64,000 nucleotides of DNA from an uncultured Candidatus Cenarchaeum sp. (GCA_958295735.1 OY282369.1:2642983-2706982), one strand, 5' to 3'; shown: positions 29,408 to 39,376, counted from the stretch's first letter. Notes: generated by a model not told the origin, from the letters alone. Numbers and translations are program-made.

Positions 29408-31540
29408 TCAGGCGCGATCAGTCTCGCCTCCCCCCTTGAAGGTGAACGCCACGATCGCGCCGCCGCGGAACTCGTCGGGAATCTCGTACTCCCCCCATTC
29501 CGGGAAGGACAGGCGGCCGCCGCTCGCGACCATGATCTCCTGCGCGATGTGGAGGCCGAGGCCCATCCCGCCGGGCCTCGAGGTCACCCCGGGCTCCGCC
29601 ACGATGTCCGTGGGGAGCGAGAATCCCGGCCCGTTGTCGGCGATCAGCATCGTCGTCCCGCCGTCTGGTTCCCGGCGCGTGGTGACGAAGATCCTCTTGT
29701 CCGCCGCTCCCGCGTAGTCGAGCCACCATATGGAATTGTCCAGGGCGTTCATCACGCAGGTGACCGCGTGGCTGCGGGAGCACTTGATCTTCGCCGCCTC
29801 GGCCGCGTCCCTGCCCTCGAATACCGCCTCGATCCCGTGGTCCCTGAACACGAATTCCATGTTGAACAGGGCGTGCTCTATGATCTGGCAGGCCGACCAC
29901 GTGCCGGGCGCGCGCGACCTTACCGCGAGCGCGTACCCCTCCACGAGCTTTTCCAGGTGCAGCACGAGCGAGGTGATCCAGTCGGGCGTGCCCTCCTTCT
30001 CCTTCAAGAACTTGCCGATGCTCCTCACGGCCTTGTCCATCTCGTGCACCGCGACGCCCATGTTCAGGCCGGCCCCGGCGCTGCGGAGGAGGGTGGCGTG
30101 GATCGACGCGTAGTCTTTTTCTATCCGGTCCATGGATGCGGACAGTTCCCCCCTCAGTTTTTCGTCGGCGACCCCGCGCACGGCGCGCTTCACCCCCGCT
30201 ATCTGCGAGATCACCGGCTCGCCCCTCGGCGTCGGGCCGTAGAGCACCCTTACCCTGGCCTTGTCGATCCTGCGCTGGTCCTCCACCCTTTCCAGGGCGT
30301 ACAGCACGGCCCCGGCGAACGCCTGGTACGCCTCGTTTTCAACGAACCCTTCCCTGTTGGTCTTTTCCTTCAGGTCCGCGCTCCCTTCGCCGTCCAGATG
30401 CACGGTTGCGAGAATCAAGTTGTTGCCGATCCTCGCCCCGGGCAGGCCCTCCTGCCTCATGCCCAGCTCCAGCCAGTCGCTGCCCGGCTCCCCGTAGTCG
30501 TACACGCGCATCCCTTCCCGGAAGACCCTGACCCCGCCGTTGCGGTCCAGGTACTCCTCCAGCCCCGCTTTTTCGCCCGCCTTGCGCAGCGCCTGCGGGC
30601 CGAGCTTTAAGACCATGGGATCCCGGTCGAACACGCTCCCCCCGAAGCGCACCTTCCCTATCTTGTGGCGGGACAGGTCTATCGGGCGGTTGTCCGCGTC
30701 CCTCATCGCCATGGCCTTCCCGAAGTCGCCGCCCTCCGTGACGCGGCGCGGCTTTATCTTGACCATGGACGGCCACGGCTCGAACCTGTAGTCGAACCTC
30801 ACGATCCTGTCCCCCGCCATCTCGCACTCGAACCGGAACAGGGCGAGCCCGTCCACGTCGTCCCCGGACAGCATCCCCTCCAGCCACTCTTCCCTGTCCG
30901 TGGAAAACTCCGTCCCGAACGCGTCCCCTGAATCGCGCGGGGACCGCAGCGAGCTGTACGACCTGTAGATGGCCCTCAGCATCCTCCTGTCCCACGCCCC
31001 CCTGAGGTTCCTTATCGTGATCCTGGTGCCCGTCCTCCCCCCGGCGAACTCTACGGGCTCGCGTTCCTCCACCGTGATCGGGACGTCCTCCAGGTACTCG
31101 GCGTCCCCGAACGCGTTCCAGTCTATCATGACGCGGACCTCCTTCCTGCCGGACCTCCTGGTCACCAGCTCGATCGAGTCCCCGAGCTTGTGGGCCGCGA
31201 ACCTCCCTATTCCCTTCTCCCCCAGGACGGTCCTGCCGAATTTTTCCGTCTCCCGGCGCCCCCGCTCCCCCTTGTAGTCCGTCCCGGGTTCCATCCACAC
31301 GCCCAGCACGGTCTCTACATCCATGCCCGCCCCGTCGTCCTCGACCGTTATGGTGCCGCCGTCCTCCGAGCTCGGGCAGTTCACGGCCAGCGAGACGCGC
31401 GTCGCGTCCGCGTCGTACGCGTTCTTCACGAGCTCGAGCACCGCCACGCTCTCGTTCCTTATCAGCTCGTCCCCGAGCTGGAGCAGCAGCCTGGCCCTGG
31501 GCCTGAAGAACGCCTTTACCGCGCCCTGCGGCCCGCTCAA
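29408..31540 (-). CDS. Double-GHKL ATPase (kinase-like), copy B
   Basis: This 710-residue protein is closest to copies A and E. It has ELVKNAYDADAT and VEDDGAGMD in the first ATPase, NMGVAVHEMDKAV in the helical region, and MNALDNSIWWLD, IADNGPGF and GGMGLGLHIAQ in the second. The TTG 31540 start overlaps the stop of a 28-codon leader (ATG 31623), with 5' sequence nearly identical to copy A. The two probably arose by recent duplication or gene conversion. Its receiver partner follows but is frameshifted. Confidence 0.85.
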   Translation of the reverse strand: MSGPQGAVKAFFRPRARLLLQLGDELIRNESVAVLELVKNAYDADATRVSLAVNCPSSEDGGTITVEDDGAGMDVETVLGVWMEPGTDYKGERGRRETEKFGRTVLGEKGIGRFAAHKLGDSIELVTRRSGRKEVRVMIDWNAFGDAEYLEDVPITVEEREPVEFAGGRTGTRITIRNLRGAWDRRMLRAIYRSYSSLRSPRDSGDAFGTEFSTDREEWLEGMLSGDDVDGLALFRFECEMAGDRIVRFDYRFEPWPSMVKIKPRRVTEGGDFGKAMAMRDADNRPIDLSRHKIGKVRFGGSVFDRDPMVLKLGPQALRKAGEKAGLEEYLDRNGGVRVFREGMRVYDYGEPGSDWLELGMRQEGLPGARIGNNLILATVHLDGEGSADLKEKTNREGFVENEAYQAFAGAVLYALERVEDQRRIDKARVRVLYGPTPRGEPVISQIAGVKRAVRGVADEKLRGELSASMDRIEKDYASIHATLLRSAGAGLNMGVAVHEMDKAVRSIGKFLKEKEGTPDWITSLVLHLEKLVEGYALAVRSRAPGTWSACQIIEHALFNMEFVFRDHGIEAVFEGRDAAEAAKIKCSRSHAVTCVMNALDNSIWWLDYAGAADKRIFVTTRREPDGGTTMLIADNGPGFSLPTDIVAEPGVTSRPGGMGLGLHIAQEIMVASGGRLSFPEWGEYEIPDEFRGGAIVAFTFKGGGETDRA

Positions 31541-31623
31541 CCCCGCATCCGCCGCCCGGGCCGGGCCCCGGGGGACTCCAGGTTCCCGGCGCGCGGAACG
31601 GCTCGGGCGGGGAGTGCCTGCAT
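31541..31623 (-). CDS. 28-codon leader frame upstream of copy B, TTGA-coupled
   Basis: It has the same arrangement as the leader of copy A: ATG 31623, ending at TGA overlapping TTG 31540. Conservation in two copies argues that copies carrying it are tolerated or used. Confidence 0.45.
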
Positions 31624-31645
31624 CGTCACGCGCAGGTCCGGCCGC

Positions 31646-31656
31646 GGTTTAAAACC
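31646..31656 (-). promoter_or_regulatory. TATA box of copy B
   Basis: GGTTTTAAACC on the minus strand is centred about 28 nt from ATG 31623. The surrounding bases are nearly identical to the copy A promoter. Confidence 0.65.
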
Positions 31657-31695
31657 TTCCAAGATCCCGGGGCCCCGGGGGCAGGCCCATTCCCC

Positions 31696-33030
31696 CTAGG
31701 GCCTCAGGCTGACCACGCCGGTCCTGCTCACGTGGTTCGACAGTTTCGACTGTATGTCCGCCAGCAGCTCGCTCTGCAGGGCGAAGGCGGGGTCCCTCAG
31801 GCGCGGGTCGCCGATGTCCACGGACGTGAACCGCCTGAAGTCGAACACCATGTAGTACAGATCGCCCTCCAGGAACATGACGGGCGACGTATACGCGTAT
31901 TCTGCGCTCTTGATGTGCTTCCTCTTCAGGAGACTGCCCGGCAGCATCGCCCCCGGCAGCAGCCTGTGCGCGCGCATTTTTTCTTCAGCATGGTCGCACG
32001 CTGGGGTGACCTCCAGCACCACGTGCCTGGCGCGGCTCCTGAGATCCTCCTTTCCGGGCGTCTCTCTTCGCAAAAGATCGTCCACCTCTACGCGCCGGAT
32101 CGGTGCAGCGGAGCCGCCGCCCCGCGGTTCGCCGTTCGGGTACACGCTGCCAGGCGCCGGCTCGTCGTCCGCATCCCTCGTCAGCAACCAGCTGTTGATC
32201 TTGCCGTCGCGGTCGCCCGGATTCGCCCTGCCGCCGCCCGCGGCCCGCGGCGCTCTCAGATCCGGCGCGCCGTTCCGGAGGGCGCCGCGCGTCTCGCGGT
32301 GCGTCGAATCGCCGAGGGCGGCGTTCAGCGCGTACAGCGCCTTTTCGGCGACCCTCGCGGGTTCCCGGCTGGCCGTCCTCCCCCCGCCCACGGCCCTGGC
32401 GAGGCCATCGATCGCTTCCAGCATCTTGTCGTCCCATTCCCTGTCTATGGGGTTCGCATCCCCGCCGTCGGGATTTCGGGCCTCCGCCTCCCCGCATTCG
32501 GCGCCCGCGGCGTGCAGGTCTGAAAGCCTGCGCACGACGCCCTCGCCCGCGCGGCGCACGCTGTTCTCCCACAGCATGAACAACTGCAGCGTCGATGCCA
32601 CTTTCACGGACCTACGCATCCCGGCCCGGATTTTTTCCAGGTTGAATTCTCCTCCCTCCCTGTAGTCGTCTTTCTCCATCATCGCGGGCACGAACCTGAA
32701 CCCTGACTCCTTCAGGACTTTTTTTGCGCCTTCCGCCTCGCCGCCGTTGTTCGTCCAAAAGATCAGGACGAACGGCCCGTTCTTCTTCGGATCCACGACG
32801 CTGCGCATCACGGTTTCTACTGCGTCGGCCGCCGTTTTGTCGGGCGGCCAGTTGGAAAAAACCAGGTCAAGGAACACGATCCGCACGCCGCCCAGCGGTT
32901 TTTCTGGAAGATCTTTCGGGTCGGGAGTCAGGAGTGTCGCCATGTGCCCGCCCCTCACGAGCGCGCGGAGGAGGGGCCGCCCGTCGTCTTCCTTGTCGTC
33001 TATGATCACGATCCCGCCGCCGTCGGGCAT
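31696..33030 (-). CDS. Atypical receiver-domain protein, intact partner of copy C
   Basis: This 444-residue protein is the only intact partner in the array. Residues 1 to about 125 form a receiver-like domain: IVIIDDKEDD (acidic pair 11-12), VRIVFLDLVF (Asp 55, probable phosphoacceptor), FVLIFWTNN (Thr 93) and PAMMEKDD (Lys 120). A helical middle (LQLFMLWENSVRRAGEGVVR, EKALYALNAAL) follows. The C-terminal domain has HVVLEVTPACDHAEEKMR, FLEGDLYYMVFDFRRFTS and LADIQSKLSNHVSRTGVVSL. No DNA-binding helix-turn-helix is visible, so the output is unknown. It starts 75 bp after the copy C stop. By analogy with two-component systems it may be phosphorylated by the copy C kinase-like protein. Confidence 0.85.
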   Translation of the reverse strand: MPDGGGIVIIDDKEDDGRPLLRALVRGGHMATLLTPDPKDLPEKPLGGVRIVFLDLVFSNWPPDKTAADAVETVMRSVVDPKKNGPFVLIFWTNNGGEAEGAKKVLKESGFRFVPAMMEKDDYREGGEFNLEKIRAGMRRSVKVASTLQLFMLWENSVRRAGEGVVRRLSDLHAAGAECGEAEARNPDGGDANPIDREWDDKMLEAIDGLARAVGGGRTASREPARVAEKALYALNAALGDSTHRETRGALRNGAPDLRAPRAAGGGRANPGDRDGKINSWLLTRDADDEPAPGSVYPNGEPRGGGSAAPIRRVEVDDLLRRETPGKEDLRSRARHVVLEVTPACDHAEEKMRAHRLLPGAMLPGSLLKRKHIKSAEYAYTSPVMFLEGDLYYMVFDFRRFTSVDIGDPRLRDPAFALQSELLADIQSKLSNHVSRTGVVSLRP

Positions 33031-33104
33031 GATCACTCCCGGATCTCTCCGGGACTCCTCCCCCGGGCCCGACCCGCCGGCCGCCCGTCCGGCATCAGGC
33101 GCGT

Positions 33105-35354
33105 TCACTCTTGCTTCCCCCCCTTGAAGGCGAACGCCACGATCGCCCCGCCGCGGAACTCCTCGGGGACGTCGCATTCCCCCGGCTCCGGGAAGTACAG
33201 GCGGCCGCCGTTCGCGACCATCATCTCCTGCGCTATGTGTAGCCCGAGGCCCATCCCGCCCGGCCTCGACGTCACTCCCGGCTCCGTTATCACCCCCGTG
33301 GGGAGCGAGAACCCCGGCCCGTTGTCGGCGATCAGGAGCGTCGTCCCGCCGTCCGGTTCCCGGCGCGTTGTGATGAAGATCTTCTTGCCCGGCGCGCCCG
33401 CGTAGTCGAGCCACCACACGGAGTTGTCCAGGGCGTTCATCATGCAGGTGACCGCGTGGCTTCGGGAGCACTCGATCTTTGCCGCCTTGGCCGCGTCCCG
33501 GCCCTCGAAGACTATCTCGATCCCGTGGTCCTTGAACCTGGATTCCATGTAGAACAGGGCGTGCTCTATCAACTCGCGGGCCGACCAAGTGCCGGGCGCG
33601 CGCGTCATTATAGTCAGTTCGTACCCCTTGACGAGCCCTTCCAGGCGCGTGATCAGCGAGACGTTCCATTCGGGAGTGCTTTCTTTCTTCTTCCTCAGGA
33701 TTTTGCCGAGCTCCCTCACGATCTTGTACATTTCGTGCACCGCGACGCCCATGTTCAGGCCGGCCCCGGCGCTGCGGAGGAGCGTGGCGTGGATCGACGC
33801 GTAGTCTTTTTCTATCCGGTCCATGGATGCGGACAGTTCCCCCCTCAGTTTTTCGTCGGCGACCCCGCGCACGGCGCGCTTCACCCCCGCTATCTGCGAG
33901 ATCACCGGCTCGCCCCTCGGCGTCGGGCCGTAGATCTCCCTGATCTTCGCCTTGTCGATCCTGCGCTGGTCCTCCACCCTTTCCAGGGCGTACAGCACGG
34001 CCCCGGCGAACGCCCGGTACGCCTCGTTTTCCAGGAACCCCTCCCTGTTGGTCTTTTCCTTCAGGTCCGCGCTCTTTTCCCCGACCAGATGCACGGATGC
34101 GAGCATCATGCCGTTGCCGATCCTCGCCCCGGGCAGGCCCTCCGGCCTCGCGCCAAGTTCCAGCCAGTCGCTGCCCGGCTCCCCGTAGTCGTGCACGCGC
34201 ATCCCGTCCCGGAATACCCTGACCCCGCCGTTGCGGTCCAGGTACTCCTCCAGCCCCGCTTTTTCTCCCGCCTTGCGCAGCGCCTGCAGCCCGAGCTTCA
34301 GCACCATGGGATCCCGGTCGAACACGCTCCCCTTGAAGCGCACCCTCCCTATCCTGTGCCTGGACAGGTCTATCGGGCGGTTGTCCGCGTCCCTCATCGC
34401 CATGGCCTTCCTGAAGTCGCCGCTCTCCGTGACGCGGCGCGGCTCCAGCTTGCTCATGGACGGCCACGGCTCAAACCTGTAGTCGAACCTCACGATCCTG
34501 TCCCCCGCCATCTCGCACTCGAACCTGAACAGGGCTAGCCCGTCCACGTCCTTTTCGGACAGCATCCCTTCCACCCACTCTTCCCTGTCCGTGGAAAACT
34601 CCGTCCTGAACGCGTCCCCTGAATCGCGCGGGGACCGCAGCGAGTTGTACGACCGGCAGACCGCCCTCAGCATCCTCCTGTCCCACGCCCCCCTGAGGTT
34701 CCTTATCGTGATCCTGGTGCCCGTCCTCCCCCCGGCGAACTCCTCGGGCTCGCGCTCCTCGACCGAGATCGGGACGTCCTCCAAGTATTCGGCGTCCCTG
34801 AACGCGTTCCAGTCTATCATAACGCGGACCTCCTTCCTGCCGGACCTCCTGGTCACCAGCTCTATCGAGTCCCCGAGCTTGTGGGCCGCAAACCTCCCGA
34901 CCCCCTTCTCCCCCAGGACGGTCCTCCCGAATTTTTCCGTCTCCCGGCGCCCCCGCTCCCCCTTGTAGTCCGTCCCGGGTTCCATCCACACGCCCAGCAC
35001 GGTCTCTACATCCATGCCCGACCCGTCGTCCTCTACCGTTATGGTGCCGCCGGCCCCCGTGCCCAGGCCGTTCACGGCCAGCGAGACGCGCGTCGCGTCG
35101 GCGTCGTAGGCGTTCTTCGCGAGCTCTAGTACCGCCATGCCCTCGTTCCTTATCAGCTCGTCGCCGAGCTGTAGCAGCAGCCTGGCCCTGGGCCTGAAGA
35201 TCGCCTTTACCGCGCCCTGCGGCCCGCCCTGTTCTGCATCTGCTGCCTTGGCCGCAGCTGGGGGCATCGCTTTTTGGGCATCTAGGCGGCTCCAAAAGCC
35301 TGCAAATTCTTGGCGCGCGGGATGCTTCTGGAGCGGGCGGGGGACCACCTGCAT
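33105..35354 (-). CDS. Double-GHKL ATPase (kinase-like), copy C, best complete member
   Basis: This 749-residue protein has two ATP-binding folds. Residues about 55-330 match MutL/Hsp90-type GHKL ATPases: ELAKNAYDADAT (N-box, Asn 81), VEDDGSGMD (109-116) and GEKGVGRFAAHKLG (148-161). After a linker, a helical stretch carries GVAVHEMYK. His 540 sits where histidine kinases have their phosphoacceptor. Residues about 630-740 are a kinase-type ATPase: MNALDNSVWWLD, IADNGPGF (676-683) and GGMGLGLHIAQ. There is no signal peptide or membrane helix, so it is cytoplasmic. ATG 35354 lies 28 nt from a TATA box, indicating a leaderless message. Its receiver partner follows. Function is inferred from motifs only; phosphotransfer is unproven. 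Confidence 0.88.
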   Translation of the reverse strand: MQVVPRPLQKHPARQEFAGFWSRLDAQKAMPPAAAKAADAEQGGPQGAVKAIFRPRARLLLQLGDELIRNEGMAVLELAKNAYDADATRVSLAVNGLGTGAGGTITVEDDGSGMDVETVLGVWMEPGTDYKGERGRRETEKFGRTVLGEKGVGRFAAHKLGDSIELVTRRSGRKEVRVMIDWNAFRDAEYLEDVPISVEEREPEEFAGGRTGTRITIRNLRGAWDRRMLRAVCRSYNSLRSPRDSGDAFRTEFSTDREEWVEGMLSEKDVDGLALFRFECEMAGDRIVRFDYRFEPWPSMSKLEPRRVTESGDFRKAMAMRDADNRPIDLSRHRIGRVRFKGSVFDRDPMVLKLGLQALRKAGEKAGLEEYLDRNGGVRVFRDGMRVHDYGEPGSDWLELGARPEGLPGARIGNGMMLASVHLVGEKSADLKEKTNREGFLENEAYRAFAGAVLYALERVEDQRRIDKAKIREIYGPTPRGEPVISQIAGVKRAVRGVADEKLRGELSASMDRIEKDYASIHATLLRSAGAGLNMGVAVHEMYKIVRELGKILRKKKESTPEWNVSLITRLEGLVKGYELTIMTRAPGTWSARELIEHALFYMESRFKDHGIEIVFEGRDAAKAAKIECSRSHAVTCMMNALDNSVWWLDYAGAPGKKIFITTRREPDGGTTLLIADNGPGFSLPTGVITEPGVTSRPGGMGLGLHIAQEMMVANGGRLYFPEPGECDVPEEFRGGAIVAFAFKGGKQE

Positions 35355-35377
35355 CGTCCTGTACCTGTCAGGTAACG

Positions 35378-35388
35378 ATTTAAAAACT
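35378..35388 (-). promoter_or_regulatory. TATA box of copy C
   Basis: TTTTTAAATC on the minus strand is centred about 28 nt upstream of ATG 35354. The start codon therefore falls where transcription should begin. Confidence 0.65.
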
Positions 35389-35403
35389 TTCGTAATGGCC
35401 GCG

Positions 35404-35595
35404 GGTACTGTTGTACGGAAATCATGTCACCTGCCAGTTCGCGTCCTCCTCCATCCGGCGGGGGTTGCTCTTCTTGATCACCCCCGCGTTTTCCTTGCTA
35501 AGAATGCCATGAACGGGGGCCCTCGCGAGCGCGCGGAGGAGGGGCCGCCCGTCGCCTTCGTCGTCGTCTGTGATCACGATTCCGCCGCCGGGCAT
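35404..35595 (-). pseudogene. Receiver partner of copy D truncated by an IS481-like tail
   Basis: ATG 35595 begins MPGGGIVITDDDEGDGRPLLRAL, matching the receiver N-terminus. It then runs into LSKENAGVIKKSNPRR and EDANWQVT-stop. The second part resembles the transposase end at 55060-55140 (FSARKATRAIKKNSPG, then GAGGACGCGAAC). At 35404-35426 the sequence is a worn version of that element's 23-bp terminal repeat. An IS evidently inserted into the receiver gene and then mostly disappeared, leaving a 57-residue chimera without the phosphoacceptor Asp. Confidence 0.75.
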
Positions 35596-35659
35596 GACTG
35601 CTTCCCCGCCTTTCCCCGGCCGCTCCCCCTGGTCCGCCCCGTAGGCTATCCGTCCGGCA

Positions 35660-37900
35660 TCAGGCGCGATCACCATTTCCTCCCTCCTTGAAAACGAACG
35701 CCACGATCGCCCCGCCGCGGTACTCCTCCGGAATCCTGTACTCCCCCCATTCCGGGAATGACAGGCTGCCGCCGCTCAAGATCATGATCTCCCGCGCGAT
35801 GTGGAGCCCGAGGCCCATCCCGCCCGGCCTCGAGGTCACCCCCGGCTCCGCCACCAGGTCCGTGGGCAGCGAGAATCCCGGCCCGTTGTCGGCGATCAGC
35901 AGCGCCGTTCCGCCGCCGGGCTCCCCGTGCGTGGTGATGAAGATCTTCTTGTCCGCCGCTCCCGCGTAGTCGAGCCACCACACGGAGTTGTCCAGGGCGT
36001 TCATTATGCAGGTGACCGCGTGGCTTCGGGAGCACTCGATCTCCGCCGCCTCTGCCGCGTCCCGGCCCTCGAAGACTATATCGATCCCGTGGGCTTTGAA
36101 CCTGAATTCCATGTTGAACAGGGCGTGCTCTATGACCCGGCGGGCCGACCACGCGCAGGGCTCGCGCGTCATCATCGTCAACTCGTACCCCTGCACGAGC
36201 TTTTCCAGATGCAGTATGAGCGCGGTGATCCTGCCGGGCAGGTCCCTCTCGTCTTTCAAGGACTCGCCGAGTTCCCCCACCGCCTTGTCCATCTCGTGTA
36301 TCGCGACGCCCAAGTTCAGGCCGGCCCCCGCGCTGCGGAGGAGGGTGGCGTGGATCGCAGCGTAGTCTCTTTCTATCCGGTCCATGGATGCGGACAGTTC
36401 CGCCCTCAGTTCCTCATCTGCCACCCTCGCGCCTATGGCGCGCTTCACCCCGGCTATCTGCGAGATCACCGGCTCCCCCCTCGGCGTCGGGCCGTAGATC
36501 TCCCTGATCTTCGCCTTGTCGATCCTGCGCTGGTCCTCCACCCTCTCCAGGGCGTACAGCACGGCCCCGGCGAACGCCCGGTACGCCTCGTCCTCTACGA
36601 ACCCTTCCCTGTTGGTCTTTTCCTTCAGGTCCGCGCTCTCTTCCCCGACCAGATGCACGGTTGCGAGCAGTATGCCGTTGCCGATCCTCGCCCCGGGCAG
36701 GCCCTCCTGCCTCGCGCCAAGTTCCAGCCAGTCGCTGCCGGGCTCCCCGTAGTCGTACACGCGCATCCCGTCCCGGAAGACCCTGACCCCCCCGTTCCGG
36801 TCCAGGTACTCCTCCAGCCCCGCCCGTTCTCCCGCCTTGCGCAGCGCCTGCAGCCCGAGTTTTAGGACCATGGGATCCCGGTCGAACACGCTCCCCCCGA
36901 AGCGCACCTTCCCTATCTCGTGGCGGGACAGGTCTATCGGGCGGTTGTCCGCGTCCCTCATCGCCATGGCCTTCCCGAAGTCGCCGCCCTCCGTGACGCG
37001 GCGCGGCTTTATCTTGCCCATGGACGGCCACGGCTCGAACCTGTAGTCGAACTTCGTGATCCTGCCCCCGTCCATCTCGCACTCGAACCGGAACAGGGCG
37101 AGCCCGTCCACGTCTTCTCTGGACAGCATCCCCTCCACCCACTCTTCCCTGTCCGTGGAAAACACCGTCCTGAACGCGTCCCCTGAATCGCGCGGGGATC
37201 GCAGCGAGCTGTACGACCTGTAGGCAGCCCTCAGCATCCTCCTGTCCCACGCCCCCCTGAGATCCCGCACGGTGATTCTGGTGCCCGTCCTCCCCCCGGA
37301 GAACTCTTCGGGCTCGCGCTCTTCGACCGAGATCGGGACGTCCTCCAAGTATTCGGCGTCCCCGAACGAGTTCCAGTCTATCACGACGCGGACTTCCTTC
37401 CTGCCGGACCTCCTGGTCACCAGCTCGATCGAGTCCCCGAGCTTGTGTGCCGCGAACCTCCCTATTCCTTTCTCCCCCAGGACGGTCCTGCCGAACCGCT
37501 TCGTCGTCCGCCGTTTGTGGTCTCTCTTGTAGCCGGTTCCCGGCTCCATCCACACGCCCAGCACGGTCTCCATGTCCATGCCCGACCCGTCGTCCTCGAC
37601 CGTTATGGTGCCGCCGTCCTCCGAGCCAGGGCAGTTCACGGCCAGCGAGACGCGCGTCGCGTCGGCGTCGTAGGCGTTCTTCGCGAGCTCTAGTACCGCC
37701 ATGCCCTCGTTCCTTACCAGCTCGTCCCCGAGCTGTAGCAGCAGCCTGGCCCTGGGCCTGAAGAACGCCTTCGTCGCGCCCGGCGGCCCACCCTGTTCTG
37801 CATCCGCCGCCGGGGCCGGGCCTCGTGCATCCGGGCGGCCCCTGTAGCCCGCGAGTTTCCGGAGCGCGGACTCCCTTCGCGCGGCGGGGGGCGCTTGCAT
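35660..37900 (-). CDS. Double-GHKL ATPase (kinase-like), copy D
   Basis: This 746-residue protein starts at ATG 37900, 27 nt from its TATA box. It keeps every motif (ELAKNAYDADAT, VEDDGSGMD, GEKGIGRFAAHKLG, NLGVAIHEMDKAV, MNALDNSVWWLD, IADNGPGF, GGMGLGLHIAREIM). It is more diverged around GYKRDHKRRTTKRFG, in the helical region (DERDLPGRITALI) and in an extra residue at AIGARVADEELR. It remains open although its own receiver gene is destroyed. That suggests it acts alone or uses another copy's partner. Confidence 0.85.
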   Translation of the reverse strand: MQAPPAARRESALRKLAGYRGRPDARGPAPAADAEQGGPPGATKAFFRPRARLLLQLGDELVRNEGMAVLELAKNAYDADATRVSLAVNCPGSEDGGTITVEDDGSGMDMETVLGVWMEPGTGYKRDHKRRTTKRFGRTVLGEKGIGRFAAHKLGDSIELVTRRSGRKEVRVVIDWNSFGDAEYLEDVPISVEEREPEEFSGGRTGTRITVRDLRGAWDRRMLRAAYRSYSSLRSPRDSGDAFRTVFSTDREEWVEGMLSREDVDGLALFRFECEMDGGRITKFDYRFEPWPSMGKIKPRRVTEGGDFGKAMAMRDADNRPIDLSRHEIGKVRFGGSVFDRDPMVLKLGLQALRKAGERAGLEEYLDRNGGVRVFRDGMRVYDYGEPGSDWLELGARQEGLPGARIGNGILLATVHLVGEESADLKEKTNREGFVEDEAYRAFAGAVLYALERVEDQRRIDKAKIREIYGPTPRGEPVISQIAGVKRAIGARVADEELRAELSASMDRIERDYAAIHATLLRSAGAGLNLGVAIHEMDKAVGELGESLKDERDLPGRITALILHLEKLVQGYELTMMTREPCAWSARRVIEHALFNMEFRFKAHGIDIVFEGRDAAEAAEIECSRSHAVTCIMNALDNSVWWLDYAGAADKKIFITTHGEPGGGTALLIADNGPGFSLPTDLVAEPGVTSRPGGMGLGLHIAREIMILSGGSLSFPEWGEYRIPEEYRGGAIVAFVFKEGGNGDRA

Positions 37901-37921
37901 CGCCCGCGCAGTTCCGGCCGC

Positions 37922-37932
37922 GGTTTAAAACC
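37922..37932 (-). promoter_or_regulatory. TATA box of copy D
   Basis: GGTTTTAAACC on the minus strand is centred 27 nt upstream of ATG 37900. Confidence 0.65.
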
Positions 37933-37961
37933 TTCCAAGATCCCGGCGCGACGGCGCTGGC

Positions 37962-39315
37962 TCACTTCCCCTCGGGCCTCGGGCTTACCACGCCCGTCCT
38001 GCTCACGTGGTTCGACAGCTTCGACTGCATGTCCGCCAGCAGCTCGCTCTGCAGGGCGAAGGCGGGGTACCTCAGGCGCGGGTCGCCGATCTCCACGGAC
38101 GTGAACCGCCTGAAGTCGAACACTATGTGGTGCAGATCGCCCTCCAGGCGCATGACGGGCGACACGTACGCGTATTCTGCCCCCCTGACGTGCCTCCTCA
38201 TCACGAGACTGCTCGGCAGCATCACCCCCGGCAGCAGCCTGTGCTGCGCATTTTCTCCTCCGCATGGTCGCACGCGGGGGTGACCTCCAGCACCACGTGC
38301 TTGATGCGGCCCCCGAGATCCTCCTTTTCCGGCGTCTCCTTCTGCAGGAGATCGTCCACCTCGGCGCGCGGGATCGGGGCGGCGGAGCCGGAGACGCCTT
38401 CCGGCGGCTCGCCGTTCGGGTACACGCTGCCGGGCGCCGGCTCGTCGCCCGCATCACTTGTCAGCCGCCAGTTGTTGATTTTGCCGACGTAATCGTCCGC
38501 ATTAGCCCTGTTGCGGCCCGGGGCGCGGGGCGCGCCCAGATCCGGCGCGCTGCTTCGGAGGGAGCCGCGCGTCTCGCGGTGTATCGCATCGCCGAGGGCG
38601 GTGTTCAGCGCGTACAGCGCTTTTTCGGCGACTTTCGCGGGTTCCAAGCCGGCCGCCCTCCCCCCGCCCACGGCCCTGGCGAGGCCCCCGATCGCTTCCA
38701 GCAACTTGCCGTCCCATTCCCGGTCCACGGAGTCCGCATCCCGCCGATCCGTGTCCCGGGCCGGGGCCCCTGCCCCCCCGCACTCGGCATCCGCGCCGTG
38801 CAGGTCTGAAAGCTTGCGCACTATGCCTCCGCACGCGCGGCGCACGCTGTTCTCCCACAGCATGAACAGCTGCAGCGCCGATGCATCTTTCACGGACTTT
38901 TGCACCCCCGCCCGGATTTTCTCCAGGTCGAATTCCCCTTCTTCATTCCCGCACTCCCTCTTTTTCATCATCGCGGACGTGAATTTGAACCCGGACTCCC
39001 TCAAGGCTTTTTTCGCGGCTTCCGCCTCCCTGCTCTTGTTCGTCCAGAGGATCAAGACGAACGGCCCGTTCTTCTTCGGATCCACGGCGCGGCGCATCAC
39101 GCTTTCGACTGCGCCGGACACCGGCGTGTCCAGCGGCCAGCCGGAAAAAACCAGGTCGAGAAACACGATCCGCACGCCGTCCAGCGGTTTTTCTGGAAGA
39201 TCCTTCGGGTTGGCCGTTAGGAGTGTCGCCATGTGCCCGCCCTTGCGAGCGCGCGGAGGAGGGGCCGCCCGTCGTCCTCCTTGTCGTCTATGATCACGAT
39301 CCCGCCGCCCGGCAT
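37962..39315 (-). pseudogene. Receiver partner of copy E, two frameshifts
   Basis: It begins at ATG 39315 (MPGG, acidic receiver start). One base is missing near 39243 compared with the intact copy. The main frame runs from MATLLTANPKDLPEKPLDG through VRIVFLDLVFSGW and VLILWTNKS to EVTPACDHAEEKMR. There a second one-base loss near 38245 shifts the frame. The end (LLADMQSKLSNHVSRTGVVSPRP) is still readable. The C-terminal half has drifted more than in the other copies (RRHVRGAEYAYVSPVMRLEGDLHHIVFD). Confidence 0.8.
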
Positions 39316-39376
39316 GACCTGTTCCCCGCCTTTCCCGGACTCTTCATGGCCCGCCCCGTCGGCCATCCGTCCGGCA

